Shown here: in pieces, positions 40,287 through 53,200 of the stretch | How positions within the stretch are numbered: position 1 is the first letter of the stretch | Layout of the letters: the number at the start of each line of letters is the position of its first letter | Origin: Auanema rhodensis | Taxonomy: Eukaryota; Nematoda; Chromadorea; Rhabditida; Rhabditidae | Direction: 5' to 3' | NCBI GenBank assembly: GCA_964057225.1 | Contig: OZ059900.1 | Location: forward strand, 8,070,501 to 8,134,500 | Length of the DNA stretch: 64,000 nucleotides | Notes under the pieces: generated by a model | Database searches by the model: none | Seen by the model: the letters and a program-made list of their open reading frames with translations, nothing else | Told to the model about the DNA's origin: nothing | Made by a program: the position numbers and the translations under genes

Positions 40287-40980
40287 GACCGAAAATATCA
40301 AGAATTATTGGTTTTTTGGGGTTTGAAGGGCATTTTGGCAAAATCAGTCAAACTTTTGATCTTAAGCATTTTTTTTCTTCTAAAACGACTAAATGTATGA
40401 AATACTGTCAGAGATTGTTCATATAGGTGTATTTTGCACGAATATCAAAACTGATTGAAATATGGGCCTTTTTATGCTCCAAACGCCATATATTCAACGA
40501 TTTTGAGTACAAAACATGTGAAAACTGTATGTTTTGATCAGACCCTTTGAGATATGGATTTGAAATTCAGGATTCATAAACTTTGACTATTATTACATAT
40601 ATATGTCCAATTTTAACCACTTTGGTCAAAAAGGACCGAAAATATCAAGAATTATTGGTTTTTTGGGGTTTGAAGGGCATTTTGGCAAAATCAGTCAAAC
40701 TTTTGATCTTAAGCATTTTTTTTCTTCTAAAACGACTAAATGTATGAAATACTGTCAGAGATTGTTCATATAGGTGTATTTTGCACGAATATCAAAACTG
40801 ATTGAAATATGGGCCTTTTTATGCTCCAAACGCCATATATTCAACGATTTTGAGTACAAAACATGTGAAAACTGTATGTTTTGATCAGACCCTTTGAGAT
40901 ATGGATTTGAAATTCAGGATTCATAAACTTTGACTATTATTACATATATATGTCCAATTTTAACCACTTTGGTCAAAAAG
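40287..40980 (+). repeat. Single 347-bp monomer duplicated in tandem
   Basis: The stretch 40287-40686 matches 40634-41033 at an offset of 347, including the eight-T run and the rare gtcagagattg. Left mismatch: 40,286 is a (aaaaaagacc) where 40,633 is g. Right mismatch: 40,687 is a where 41,034 is t. The related segment at 28.8-29.1 kb has only one such monomer. This accounts for the change of offset from 11,478 to 11,825 between the two segments. Confidence 0.88.
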
Positions 40981-42565
40981 GACCGAAAATATCAAGAATT
41001 ATTGGTTTTTTGGGGTTTGAAGGGCATTTTGGCTAAATCAGTCAAACTTTTGATCTTAAGCATATTTTTTTCTTCTAAAACGACTAAATGTATGAAATAC
41101 TGTCATAGTATGTTCATATAGGTGTATTTTGCACGAATATCAAAACTGATTGAAATATGGGCCTTTTTATGCTCAAAACGCCATATATTCAACGATTTTG
41201 GGTACAAAACATGTGAAAACTGTATGTTTTGATCAGACCCTTTGAGATATGGATTTGAAATTCAGGATTCATAAACTTTGACTATTTTTACATATATTTG
41301 TCCAATTTTAACCACTTTGGTCAAAAAGGACCGAAAATATCAAGAATTATTGGTTTTTTGGGGTTTGAAGGGCATTTTGGCTGAATCAGTCAAACTTTTG
41401 ATCTTAAGCATATTTTTTTCTTCTAAAACGACTAAATGTATGAAATACTGTCATAGAATGTTCATATAGGTGTATTTTGCACGAATATCAAAACTGATTG
41501 AAATATGGGCCTTTTTATGCTCAAAACGCCATATATTCAACGATTTTGGGTACAAAACATGTGAAAACTGTATGTTTTGATCAGAGCCTTTGAGATATGG
41601 ATTTGAAATTCAGGATTCATAAACTTTGACTATTTTTACATATATATGTTCAATTGTAACCACTTTGGTCAAAAAGGACCGAAAATATCAAGAATTATTG
41701 GTTTTTTGGGGTTTGAAGGGCATTTTGGCTAAATCAGTCAAACTTTTGATCTTAAGCATATTTTTTTCTTCTAAAACGACTAAATGTATGAAATACTGTC
41801 ATAGAATGTTGATATAGGTGTATTTTGCACGAATATCAAAACTGATTGAAATATGGGCCTTTTTATGCTCAAAACGCCATATATTCAACGATTTTGGGTA
41901 CAAAACATGTGAAAACTGTATGTTTTGATCAGACCCTTTGAGATATGGATTTGAAATTCAGGATTCATAAACTTTGACTATTTTTACATATATATGTTCA
42001 ATTGTAACCACTTTGGTCAAAAAGGACCGAAAATATCAAGAATTATTGGTTTTTTGGGGTTTGAAGGGCATTTTGGCTAAATCAGTCAAACTTTTGATCT
42101 TAAGCATATTTTTTTCTTCTAAAACGACTAAATGTATGAAATACTGTCATAGAATGTTGATATAGGTGTATTTTGCACGAATATCAAAACTGATTGAAAT
42201 ATGGGCCTTTTTATGCTCAAAACGCCATATATTCAACGATTTTGGGTACAAAACATGTGAAAACTGTATGTTTTGATCAGACCCTTGAAGATATGGATTT
42301 GGAATTCAGGATTCATAAACTTTGACTATTTTTACATATATATGTTCAATTTTAACCACTTTGGTCAAAAAGGACCGAAAATATCAAGAATTATTGGTTT
42401 TTTGGGGTTTGAAGGGCATTTTGGCAAAATCAGTCAAACTTTTGATCTTAAGCATTTTTTTTCTTCTAAAACGACTAAATGTATGAAATACTGTCATAGA
42501 TTGTTCATATAGGTGTATTTTGCACGAATATCAAAACTGATTGAAATATGGGCCTTTTTATGCTC
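40981..42565 (+). repeat. Type B segment matching 29.1-30.7 kb
   Basis: Monomers in the same order as 29.1-30.7 kb at +11,825, ending with the gaagatatgg/ggaattc eight-T monomer. Differences include agagcc at about 41,583 (agaccc in the other copy) and gaatgttgat at about 41,808 in place of gaatgttcat. Confidence 0.8.
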
Positions 42566-44305
42566 CAAACGCCATATATTCAACGATTTTGAGTACAAAA
42601 CATGTGAAAACTGTATGTTTTGATCAGACCCTTTGAGATATGGAATTGAAATTCAGGATTCATAAACTTTGACTATTATTACATATATATGTCCAATTTT
42701 AACCACTTTGGTCAAAAAGGACCGAAAATATCAAGAATTATTGGTTTTTTGGGGTTTGAAGGGCATTTTGGCTAAATCAGTCAAACTTTTGATCTTAAGC
42801 ATATTTTTTTCTTCTAAAACGACTAAATGAATGAAATACTGTCATAGAATGTTCATATAGGTGTATTTTGCACGAATATCAAAACTGATTGAAATATGGG
42901 CCTTTTTATGCTCAAAACGCCATATATTCAACGATTTTGGGTACAAAACATGTGAAAACTGTATGTTTTGATCAGACCCTTTGAGATATGGATTTGAAAT
43001 TCAGGATTCATAAACTTTGACTATTATTACATATATATGTTCAATTGTAACCACTTTGGTCAAAAAGGACCGAAAATATCAAGAATTATTGGTTTTTTGG
43101 GGTTTGAAGGGCATTTTGGCTAAATCAGTCAAACTTTTGATCTTAAGCATATTTTTTTCTTCTAAAACGACTAAATGTATGAAATACTGTCATAGAATGT
43201 TGATATAGGTGTATTTTGCACGAATATCAAAACTGATTGAAATATGGGCCTTTTTATGCTCAAAACGCCATATATTCAACGATTTTGGGTTCAAAACATG
43301 TGAAAACTGTATGTTTTGATCAGACCCTTTGAGATATGGATTTGAAATTCAGGATCCATAAACTTTGACTATTTTTACATATATATGTTCAATTTTAACC
43401 ACTATGGTCAAAAAGGACCGAAAATATCAAGAATTATTGGTTTTTTGGGGTTTGAAGGGCATTTTGGCAAAATCAGTCAAACTTTTGATCTTAAGCAGAT
43501 TTTTTTCTTCTAAAACGACTAAATGTATGAAATACTGTCATAGAATGTTCATATAGGTGTATTTTGCACGAATATCAAAACTGATTGAAATATGGGCCTT
43601 TTTATGCTCAAAACGCCATATATTCAACGATTTTGGGTTCAAAACATGAGAAAACTGTATGTTTTGATCAGACCCTTTGAGATATGGATTTGAAATTCAG
43701 GATCCATAAACTTTGACTATTTTTACATATATATGTTCAATTTTAACCACTATGGTCAAAAAGGACCGAAAATATCAAGAATTATTGGTTTTTTGGGGTT
43801 TGAAGGGCATTTTGGCAAAATCAGTCAAACTTTTGATCTTAAGCATATTTTTTTCTTCTAAAACGACTAAATGTATGAAATACTGTCATAGAATGTTCAT
43901 ATAGGTGTATTTTGCACGAATATCAAAACTGATTGAAATATGGGCCTTTTTATGCTCAAAACGCCATATATTCAACGATTTTGGGTTCAAAACATGTGAA
44001 AACTGTATGTTTTGATCAGACCCTTTGAGATATGGATTTGAAATTCAGGATCCATAAACTTTGACTATTTTTACATATATATGTTCAATTTTAACCACTA
44101 TGGTCAAAAAGGACCGAAAATATCAAGAATTATTGGTTTTTTGGGGTTTGAAGGGCATTTTGGCAAAATCAGTCAAACTTTTGATCTTAAGCAGATTTTT
44201 TTCTTCTAAAACGACTAAATGTATGAAATACTGTCATAGAATGTTCATATAGGTGTATTTTGCACGAATATCAAAACTGATTGAAATATGGGCCTTTTTA
44301 TGCTC
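42566..44305 (+). repeat. 1,740-bp pentamer duplication, copy 1
   Basis: Five monomers repeated at +1,740. Shared markers are ttttgagtac (about 42,587 and 44,327), ggaattgaaattc (about 42,643 and 44,383), aaatgaatgaaatac (about 42,827 and 44,567), taagcagattttttt (about 43,492 and 45,232; also 44,188 and 45,928) and acatgagaaaac (about 43,645 and 45,385). The left mismatch is c at 42,565 (ctccaaac) against a at 44,305 (ctcaaaac). Confidence 0.88.
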
Positions 44306-46045
44306 AAAACGCCATATATTCAACGATTTTGAGTACAAAACATGTGAAAACTGTATGTTTTGATCAGACCCTTTGAGATATGGAATTGAAATTCAGGATT
44401 CATAAACTTTGACTATTATTACATATATATGTCCAATTTTAACCACTTTGGTCAAAAAGGACCGAAAATATCAAGAATTATTGGTTTTTTGGGGTTTGAA
44501 GGGCATTTTGGCTAAATCAGTCAAACTTTTGATCTTAAGCATATTTTTTTCTTCTAAAACGACTAAATGAATGAAATACTGTCATAGAATGTTCATATAG
44601 GTGTATTTTGCACGAATATCAAAACTGATTAAAATATGGGCCTTTTTATGCTCAAAACGCCATATATTCAACGATTTTGGGTACAAAACATGTGAAAACT
44701 GTATGTTTTGATCAGACCCTTTGAGATATGGATTTGAAATTCAGGATTCATAAACTTTGACTATTATTACATATATATGTTCAATTGTAACCACTTTGGT
44801 CAAAAAGGACCGAAAATATCAAGAATTATTGGTTTTTTGGGGTTTGAAGGGCATTTTGGCTAAATCAGTCAAACTTTTGATCTTAAGCATATTTTTTTCT
44901 TCTAAAACGACTAAATGTATGAAATACTGTCATAGAATGTTGATATAGGTGTATTTTGCACGAATATCAAAACTGATTGAAATATGGGCCTTTTTATGCT
45001 CAAAACGCCATATATTCAACGATTTTGGGTTCAAAACATGTGAAAACTGTATGTTTTGATCAGACCCTTTGAGATATGGATTTGAAATTCAGGATCCATA
45101 AACTTTGACTATTTTTACATATATATGTTCAATTTTAACCACTATGGTCAAAAAGGACCGAAAATATCAAGAATTATTGGTTTTTTGGGGTTTGAAGGGC
45201 ATTTTGGCAAAATCAGTCAAACTTTTGATCTTAAGCAGATTTTTTTCTTCTAAAACGACTAAATGTATGAAATACTGTCATAGAATGTTCATATAGGTGT
45301 ATTTTGCACGAATATCAAAACTGATTGAAATATGGGCCTTTTTATGCTCAAAACGCCATATATTCAACGATTTTGGGTTCAAAACATGAGAAAACTGTAT
45401 GTTTTGATCAGACCCTTTGAGATATGGATTTGAAATTCAGGATCCATAAACTTTGACTATTTTTACATATATATGTTCAATTTTAACCACTATGGTCAAA
45501 AAGGACCGAAAATATCAAGAATTATTGGTTTTTTGGGGTTTGAAGGGCATTTTGGCAAAATCAGTCAAACTTTTGATCTTAAGCATATTTTTTTCTTCTA
45601 AAACGACTAAATGTATGAAATACTGTCATAGAATGTTCATATAGGTGTATTTTGCACGAATATCAAAACTGATTGAAATATGGGCCTTTTTATGCTCAAA
45701 ACGCCATATATTCAACGATTTTGGGTTCAAAACATGTGAAAACTGTATGTTTTGATCAGACCCTTTGAGATATGGATTTGAAATTCAGGATCCATAAACT
45801 TTGACTATTTTTACATATATATGTTCAATTTTAACCACTATGGTCAAAAAGGACCGAAAATATCAAGAATTATTGGTTTTTTGGGGTTTGAAGGGCATTT
45901 TGGCAAAATCAGTCAAACTTTTGATCTTAAGCAGATTTTTTTCTTCTAAAACGACTAAATGTATGAAATACTGTCATAGAATGTTCATATAGGTGTATTT
46001 TGCACGAATATCAAAACTGATTGAAATATGGGCCTTTTTATGCTC
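44306..46045 (+). repeat. 1,740-bp pentamer duplication, copy 2
   Basis: Second copy of the pentamer, with the two taagcagattttttt monomers at about 45,232 and 45,928. It has a private gattaaaatatgg at 44,631. The exchange point is confined to about 44,305-44,330 by the switch from ctcaaaac to gagtac. Confidence 0.88.
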
Positions 46046-49000
46046 AAAACGCCATATATTCAACGATTTTGGGTTCAAAACATGAGAAAACTGTATGTTT
46101 TGATCAGACCCTTTGAGATATGGATTTGAAATTCAGGATCCATAAACTTTGACTATTTTTACATATATATGTTCAATTTTAACCACTATGGTCAAAAAGG
46201 ACCGAAAATATCAAGAATTATTGGTTTTTTGGGGTTTGAAGGGCATTTTGGCAAAATCAGTCAAACTTTTGATCTTAAGCATATTTTTTTCTTCTAAAAC
46301 GACTAAATGTATGAAATACTGTCATAGAATGTTCATATAGGTGTATTTTGCACGAATATCAAAACTGATTGAAATATGGGCCTTTTTATGCTCAAAACGC
46401 CATATATTCAACGATTTTGGGTACAAAACATGTGAAAACTGTATGTTTTGATCAGACCCTTTGAGATATGGATTTGGAATTGAGGATTCATAAACTTTGA
46501 CTATTTTTACATATATATGTTCAATTTTAACCACTTTGGTCAAAAAGGACCGAAAATATCAAGAATTATTGGTTTTTTGGGGTTTGAAGGGCATTTTGGC
46601 AAAATCAGTCAAACTTTTGATCTTAAGCATTTTTTTTTCTTCTAAAACGACTAAATGTATGAAATACTGTCATAGATTGTTCATATAGGTGTATTTTGCA
46701 CGAATATCAAAACTGATTGAAATATGGGCCTTTTTATGCTCCAAACGCCATATATTCAACGATTTTGAGTACAAAACATGTGAAAACTGTATGTTTTGAT
46801 CAGACCCTTTGAGATATGGATTTGAAATTCAGGATTCATAAACTTTGACTATTATTACATATATATGTTCAATTGTAACCACTTTGGTCAAAAAGGACCG
46901 AAAATATCAAGAATTATTGGTTTTTTGGGGTTTGAAGGGCATTTTGGCTAAATCAGTCAAACTTTTGATCTTAAGCATATTTTTTTCTTCTAAAACGACT
47001 AAATGTATGAAATACTGTCATAGAATGTTCATATAGGTGTATTTTGCACGAATATCAAAACTGATTGAAATATGGGCCTTTTTATGCTCAAAACGCCATA
47101 TATTCAACGATTTTGGGTACAAAACATGTGAAAACTGTATGTTTTGATCAGACCCTTTGAGATATGGATTTGGAATTCAGGATTCATAAACTTTGACTAT
47201 TTTTACATATATATGTTCAATTTTAACCACTTTGGTCAAAAAGGACCGAAAATATCAAGAATTATTGGTTTTTTGGGGTTTGAAGGGCATTTTGGCTAAA
47301 TCAGTCAAACTTTTGATCTTAAGCATATTTTTTTCTTCTAAAACGACTAAATGTATGAAATACTGTCATAGAATGTTCATATAGGTGTATTTTGCACGAA
47401 TATCAAAACTGATTGAAATATGGGCCTTTTTATGTTCAAAACGCCATATATTCAACGATTTTGGGTACAAAACATGTGAAAACTGTATGTTTTGATCAGA
47501 CCCTTTGAGATATGGATTTGAAATTCAGGATTCATAAACTTCGACTATTTTTACATATATAAGTCCAATTTTAACCACTTTGGTCAAAAAGGACCGAAAA
47601 TATCAAGAATTATTGGTTTTTTGGGGATTGAAGGGCATTTTGGCAAAATCAGTCAAACTTTTGATCTTAAGCATATTTTTTTCTTCTAAAACGACTAAAT
47701 GTATGAAATACTGTCAAAGAATGTTCATATAGGTGTATTTTGCACGAATATCAAAACTGATTGAAATATGGGCCTTTTTATGCTTAAAACGCCATATATT
47801 CAACGATTTTGGGTACAAAACATGTGAAAACTGTTTGTTTTGATCAGACCCTTTGAGATATGGATTTGAAATTCAGGATTCATAAACTTTGACTATTTTT
47901 ACATATATATGTCCAATTTTAACCACTTTGGTCAAAAAGGACCGAAAATATCAAGAATTATTGGTTTTTTGGGGATTGAAGGGCATTTTGGCAAAATCAG
48001 TCAAACTTTTGATCTTAAGCATATTTTTTTCTTCTAAAACGACTAAATGTATGAAATACTGTCATAGAATGTTCATATAGGTGTATTTTGCACGAATATC
48101 AAAACTGATGGAAATATGGGCCTTTTTATGCTCAAAACGCCATATATTCAACGATTTTGGGTACAAAACATGTGAAAACTGTATGTTTTGATCAGACCCT
48201 TTGAGATATGGATTTGAAATTCAGGACTCATAAACTTTGACTATTTTTACATATATATGTCCAATTTCAACCACTTTGGTCAAAAAGGACCGAAAATATC
48301 AAGAATTATTGGTTTTTTGGGGTTTGAAGGGCATTTTGGCTGAATCAGTCAAACTTTTGATCTTAAGCATATTTTTTTCTTCTAAAACGACTAAATGTAT
48401 GAAATACTGTCATAGAATGTTCATATAGGTGTATTTTGCACGAATATCAAAACTGATTGAAATATGGGCCTTTTTATGCTCAAAACGCCATATATTCAAC
48501 GATTTTGGGTACAAAACATGTGAAAACTGTATGTTTTGATCAGACCCTTTGAGATATGGATTTGGAATTCAGGATTCATAAACTTTGACTATTTTTACAT
48601 ATATATGTTCAATTTTAACCACTTTGGTCAAAAAGGACCGAAAATATCAAGAATTATTGGTTTTTTGGGGTTTGAAGGGCATTTTGGCTAAATCAGTCAA
48701 ACTTTTGATCTTAAGCATATTTTTTTCTTCTAAAACGACTAAATGTATGAAATACTGTCATAGAATGTTCATATAGGTGTATTTTGCACAAATATCAAAA
48801 CTGATTGAAATATGGGCCTTTTTATGTTCAAAACGCCATATATTCAACGATTTTGGGTACAAAACATGTGAAAACTGTATGTTTTGATCAGACCCTTTGA
48901 GATATGGATTTGAAATTCAGGATTCATAAACTTCGACTATTTTTACATATATAAGTCCAATTTTAACCACTTTGGTCAAAAAGGACCGAAAATATCAAGA

Positions 49001-49280
49001 ATTATTGGTTTTTTGGGGATTGAAGGGCATTTTGGCAAAATCAGTCAAACTTTTGATCTTAAGCATATTTTTTTCTTCTAAAACGACTAAATGTATGAAA
49101 TACTGTCATAGAATGTTCATATAGGTGTATTTTGCACGAATATCAAAACTGATTGAAATATGGGCCTTTTTATGCTCAAAACGCCATATATTCAACGATT
49201 TTGGGTACAAAACATGTGAAAACTGTATGTTTTGATCAGACCCTTTGAGATATGGATTTGAAATTCAGGATTCATAAACT
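46046..49280 (+). repeat. Copy of the 31.8-34.2 kb section plus a short tetramer echo
   Basis: The monomers at 46,149-48,430 match 31,888-34,170 at +14,261, changing to +14,262 after the private one-base loss at 32.3 kb. Shared markers are acatgagaaaac, ggaattgagg, acatatataagtcc, tatgcttaaaacg with ctgtttgttttg, and ctgatggaaat. From 48,585 to about 49,030 the monomers repeat 47,193-47,640 at +1,392, with acatatataagtcc again at about 48,946. Private change: gcacaaatatc at 48,790. Confidence 0.82.
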
Positions 49281-51715
49281 TTGACTATTTTTACATATAT
49301 ATGTTCAATTGTAACCACTTTGGTCAAAAAGGACCGAAAATATCAAGAATTATTGGTTTTTTGGGGTTTGAAGGGCATTTTGGCTAAATCAGTCAAACTT
49401 TTGATCTTAAGCATATTTTTTTCTTCTAAAACGACTAAATGTATGAAATACTGTCATAGAATGTTGATATAGGTGTATTTTGCACGAATATCAAAACTGA
49501 TTGAAATATGGGCCTTTTTATGCTCAAAACGCCATATATTCAACGATTTTGGGTACAAAACATGTGAAAACTGTATGTTTTGATCAGACCCTTTGAGATA
49601 TGGATTTGGAATTCAGGATTCATAAACTTTGACTATTTTTACATATATATGTTCAATTTTAACCACTCTGGTCAAAAAGGACCGAAAATATCAAGAATTA
49701 TTGGTTTTTTGGGGTTTGAAGGGCATTTTGGCAAAATCAGTCAAACTTTTGATCTTAAGCATTTTTTTTCTTCTAAAACGACTAAATCTATGAAATACTG
49801 TCATAGATTGTTCATATAGGTGTATTTTGCAGGAATATCAAAACTGATTGAAATATGGGCCTTTTTATGCTCCAAACGCCATATATTCAACGATTTTGAG
49901 TACAAAACATGTGAAAACTGTATGTTTTGATCAGACCCTTTGAGATATGGATTTGAAATTCAGGATTCATAAACTTTGACTATTATTACATATATATGTC
50001 CAATTTTAACCACTTTGGTCAAAAAGGACCGAAAATATCAAGAATTATTGGTTTTTTGGGGTTTGAAGGGCATTTTGGCTAAATCAGTCAAACTTTTGAT
50101 CTTAAGCATATTTTTTTCTTCTAAAACGACTAAATGTATGAAATACTGTCATAGAATGTTCATATAGGTGTGTTTTGCACGAATATCAAAACTGATTGAA
50201 ATATGGGCCTTTTTATGTTCAAAACGCCATATATTCAACGATTTTGGGTACAAAACATGTGAAAACTGTATGTTTTGATCAGACCCTTTGAGATATGGAT
50301 TTGAAATTCAGGATTCATAAACTTTGACTATTTTTACATATATATGTCCAATTTTAACCACTTTGGTCAAAAAGGACCGAAAATATCAAGAATTATTGGT
50401 TTTTTGGGGATTAAAGGGCATTTTGGCAAAATCAGTCAAACTTTTGATCTTAAGCATATTTTTTTCTTCTAAAACGACTAAATGTATGAAATACTGTCAA
50501 AGAATGTTCATATAGGTGTATTTTGCACGAATATCAAAACTGATTGAAATATGGGCCTTTTTATGCTCAAAACGCCATATATTCAACGATTTTGGGTACA
50601 AAACATGTGAAAACTGTATGTTTTGATCAGACCCTTTGAGATATGGATTTGAAATTCAGGATTCATAAACTTTGACTATTTTTACATATATATGTTCAAT
50701 TGTAACCACTTTGGTCAAAAAGGACCGAAAATATCAAGAATTATTGGTTTTTTGGGGTTTGAAGGGCATTTTGGCTAAATCAGTCAAACTTTTGATCTTA
50801 AGCATATTTTTTTCTTCTAAAACGACTAAATGTATGAAATACTGTCATAGAATGTTGATATAGGTGTATTTTGCACGAATATCAAAACTGATTGAAATAT
50901 GGGCCTTTTTATGCTCAAAACGCCATATATTCAACGATTTTGGGTACAAAACATGTGAAAACTGTATGTTTTGATCAGACCCTTTGAGATATGGATTTGA
51001 AATTCAGGATTCATAAACTTTGACTATTTTTACATATATATGTTCAATTGTAACCACTTTGGTCAAAAAGGACCGAAAATATCAAGAATTATTGGTTTTT
51101 TGGGGTTTGAAGGGCATTTTGGCTAAATCAGTCAAACTTTTGATCTTAAGCATATTTTTTTCTTCTAAAACGACTAAATGTATGAAATACTGTCATAGAA
51201 TGTTGATATAGGTGTATTTTGCACGAATATCAAAACTGATTGAAATATGGGCCTTTTTATGCTCAAAACGCCATATATTCAACGATTTTGGGTACAAAAC
51301 ATGTGAAAACTGTATGTTTTGATCAGACCCTTGAAGATATGGATTTGGAATTCAGGATTCATAAACTTTGACTATTTTTACATATATATGTTCAATTTTA
51401 ACCACTTTGGTCAAAAAGGACCGAAAATATCAAGAATTATTGGTTTTTTGGGGTTTGAAGGGCATTTTGGCTAAATCAGTCAAACTTTTGATCTTAAGCA
51501 TATTTTTTTCTTCTAAAACGACTAAATGTATGAAATACTGTCATAGAATGTTCATATAGGTGTATTTTGCACGAATATCAAAACTGATTGAAATATGGGC
51601 CTTTTTATGCTCAAAACGCCATATATTCAACGATTTTGGGTACAAAACATGTGAAAACTGTATGTTTTGATCAGACCCTTTGAGATATGGATTTGAAATT
51701 CAGGACTCATAAACT
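49281..51715 (+). repeat. Copy of the 36.8-38.8 kb section
   Basis: Monomers match at +12,523, with the aaatctatgaaat eight-T monomer at about 49,784 and ggggattaaagg at about 50,407. Private changes are gcaggaatatc (49,832) and gtgtgttttgc (50,172). The monomer at 51,310 onward begins like the gaagatatgg eight-T type but ends as an ordinary ggctaaatc monomer, so it is a recombinant. Confidence 0.82.
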
Positions 51716-53200
51716 TTGACTATTTTTACATATATATGTCCAATTTCAACCACTTTGGTCAAAAAGGACCGAAAATATCAAGAATTATTGGTTTTTTGGG
51801 GTTTGAAGGGCATTTTGGCTGAATCAGTCAAACTTTTGATCTTAAGCATATTTTTTTCTTCTAAAACGACTAAATGTATGAAATACTGTCATAGAATGTT
51901 GATATAGGTGTATTTTGCACGAATATCAAAACTGATTGAAATATGGGCCTTTTTATGCTCAAAACGCCATATATTCAACGATTTTGGGTACAAAACATGT
52001 GAAAACTGTATGTTTTGATCAGACCCTTTGAGATATGGATTTGGAATTGAGGATTCATAAACTTTGACTATTTTTACATATATATGTTCAATTTTAACCA
52101 CTTTGGTCAAAAAGGACCGAAAATATCAAGAATTATTGGTTTTTTGGGGTTTGAAGGGCATTTTGGCAAAATCAGTCAAACTTTTGATCTTAAGCATCTT
52201 TTTTTCTTCTAAAACGACTAAATGTATGAAATACTGTCATAGATTGTTCATATAGGTGTATTTTGCACGAATATCAAAACTGATTGAAATATGGGCCTTT
52301 TTATGCTCCAAACGCCATATATTCAACGATTTTGAGTACAAAACATGTGAAAACTGTATGTTTTGATCAGACCCTTTGAGATATGGATTTGAAATTCAGG
52401 ATTCATAAACTTTGACTATTATTACATATATATGTCCAATTTTAACCACTTTGGTCAAAAAGGACCGAAAATATCAAGAATTATTGGTTTTTTGGAGTTT
52501 GAAGGGCATTTTGGCTAAATCAGTCAAACTTTTGATCTTAAGCATATTTTTTTCTTCTAAAACGACTAAATGTATGAAATACTGTCATAGAATGTTCATA
52601 TAGGTGTATTTTGCACGAATATCAAAACTGATTGAAATATGGGCCTTTTTATGCTCAAAACGCCATATATTCAACGATTTTGGGTACAAAACATGTGAAA
52701 ACTGTATGTTTTGATCAGACCCTTTGAGATATGGATTTGAAATTCAGGATTCATAAACTTTGACTATTTTTACATATATATGTCCAATTTTAACCACTTT
52801 GGTCAAAAAGGACCGAAAATATCAAGAATTATTGGTTTTTTGGGGTTTGAAGGGCATTTTGGCAAAATCAGTCAAACTTTTGATCTTAAGCATATTTTTT
52901 TCTTCTAAAACGACTAAATGTATGAAATACTGTCATAGAATGTTCATATAGGTGTATTTTGCACGAATATCAAAACTGATTGAAATATGGGCCTTTTTAT
53001 GCTCAAAACGCCATATATTCAACGATTTTGGGTACAAAACATGTGAAAACTGTATGTTTTGATCAGACCCTTTGAGATATGGATTTGAAATTCAGGACTC
53101 ATAAACTTTGACTATTTTTACATATATATGTTCAATTGTAACCACTTTGGTCAAAAAGGACCGAAAATATCAAGAATTATTGGTTTTTTGGGGTTTGAAG
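51716..53200 (+). repeat. Segment present three times: first of 51.7, 55.2 and 61.8 kb
   Basis: The ordered set is a caggactcat/ggctgaatc monomer, then ggaattgagg with catagattg, then gctccaaac with ttttgagtac, tattattac and the rare ttttttggagtttg, then an ordinary monomer, then caggactcat with ttgtaacc. It recurs at +3,479 and +10,091. The rare ggagtttg is at about 52,494, 55,973, 58,756 and 62,585. This copy has taagcatcttttttt at about 52,191. Confidence 0.85.
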
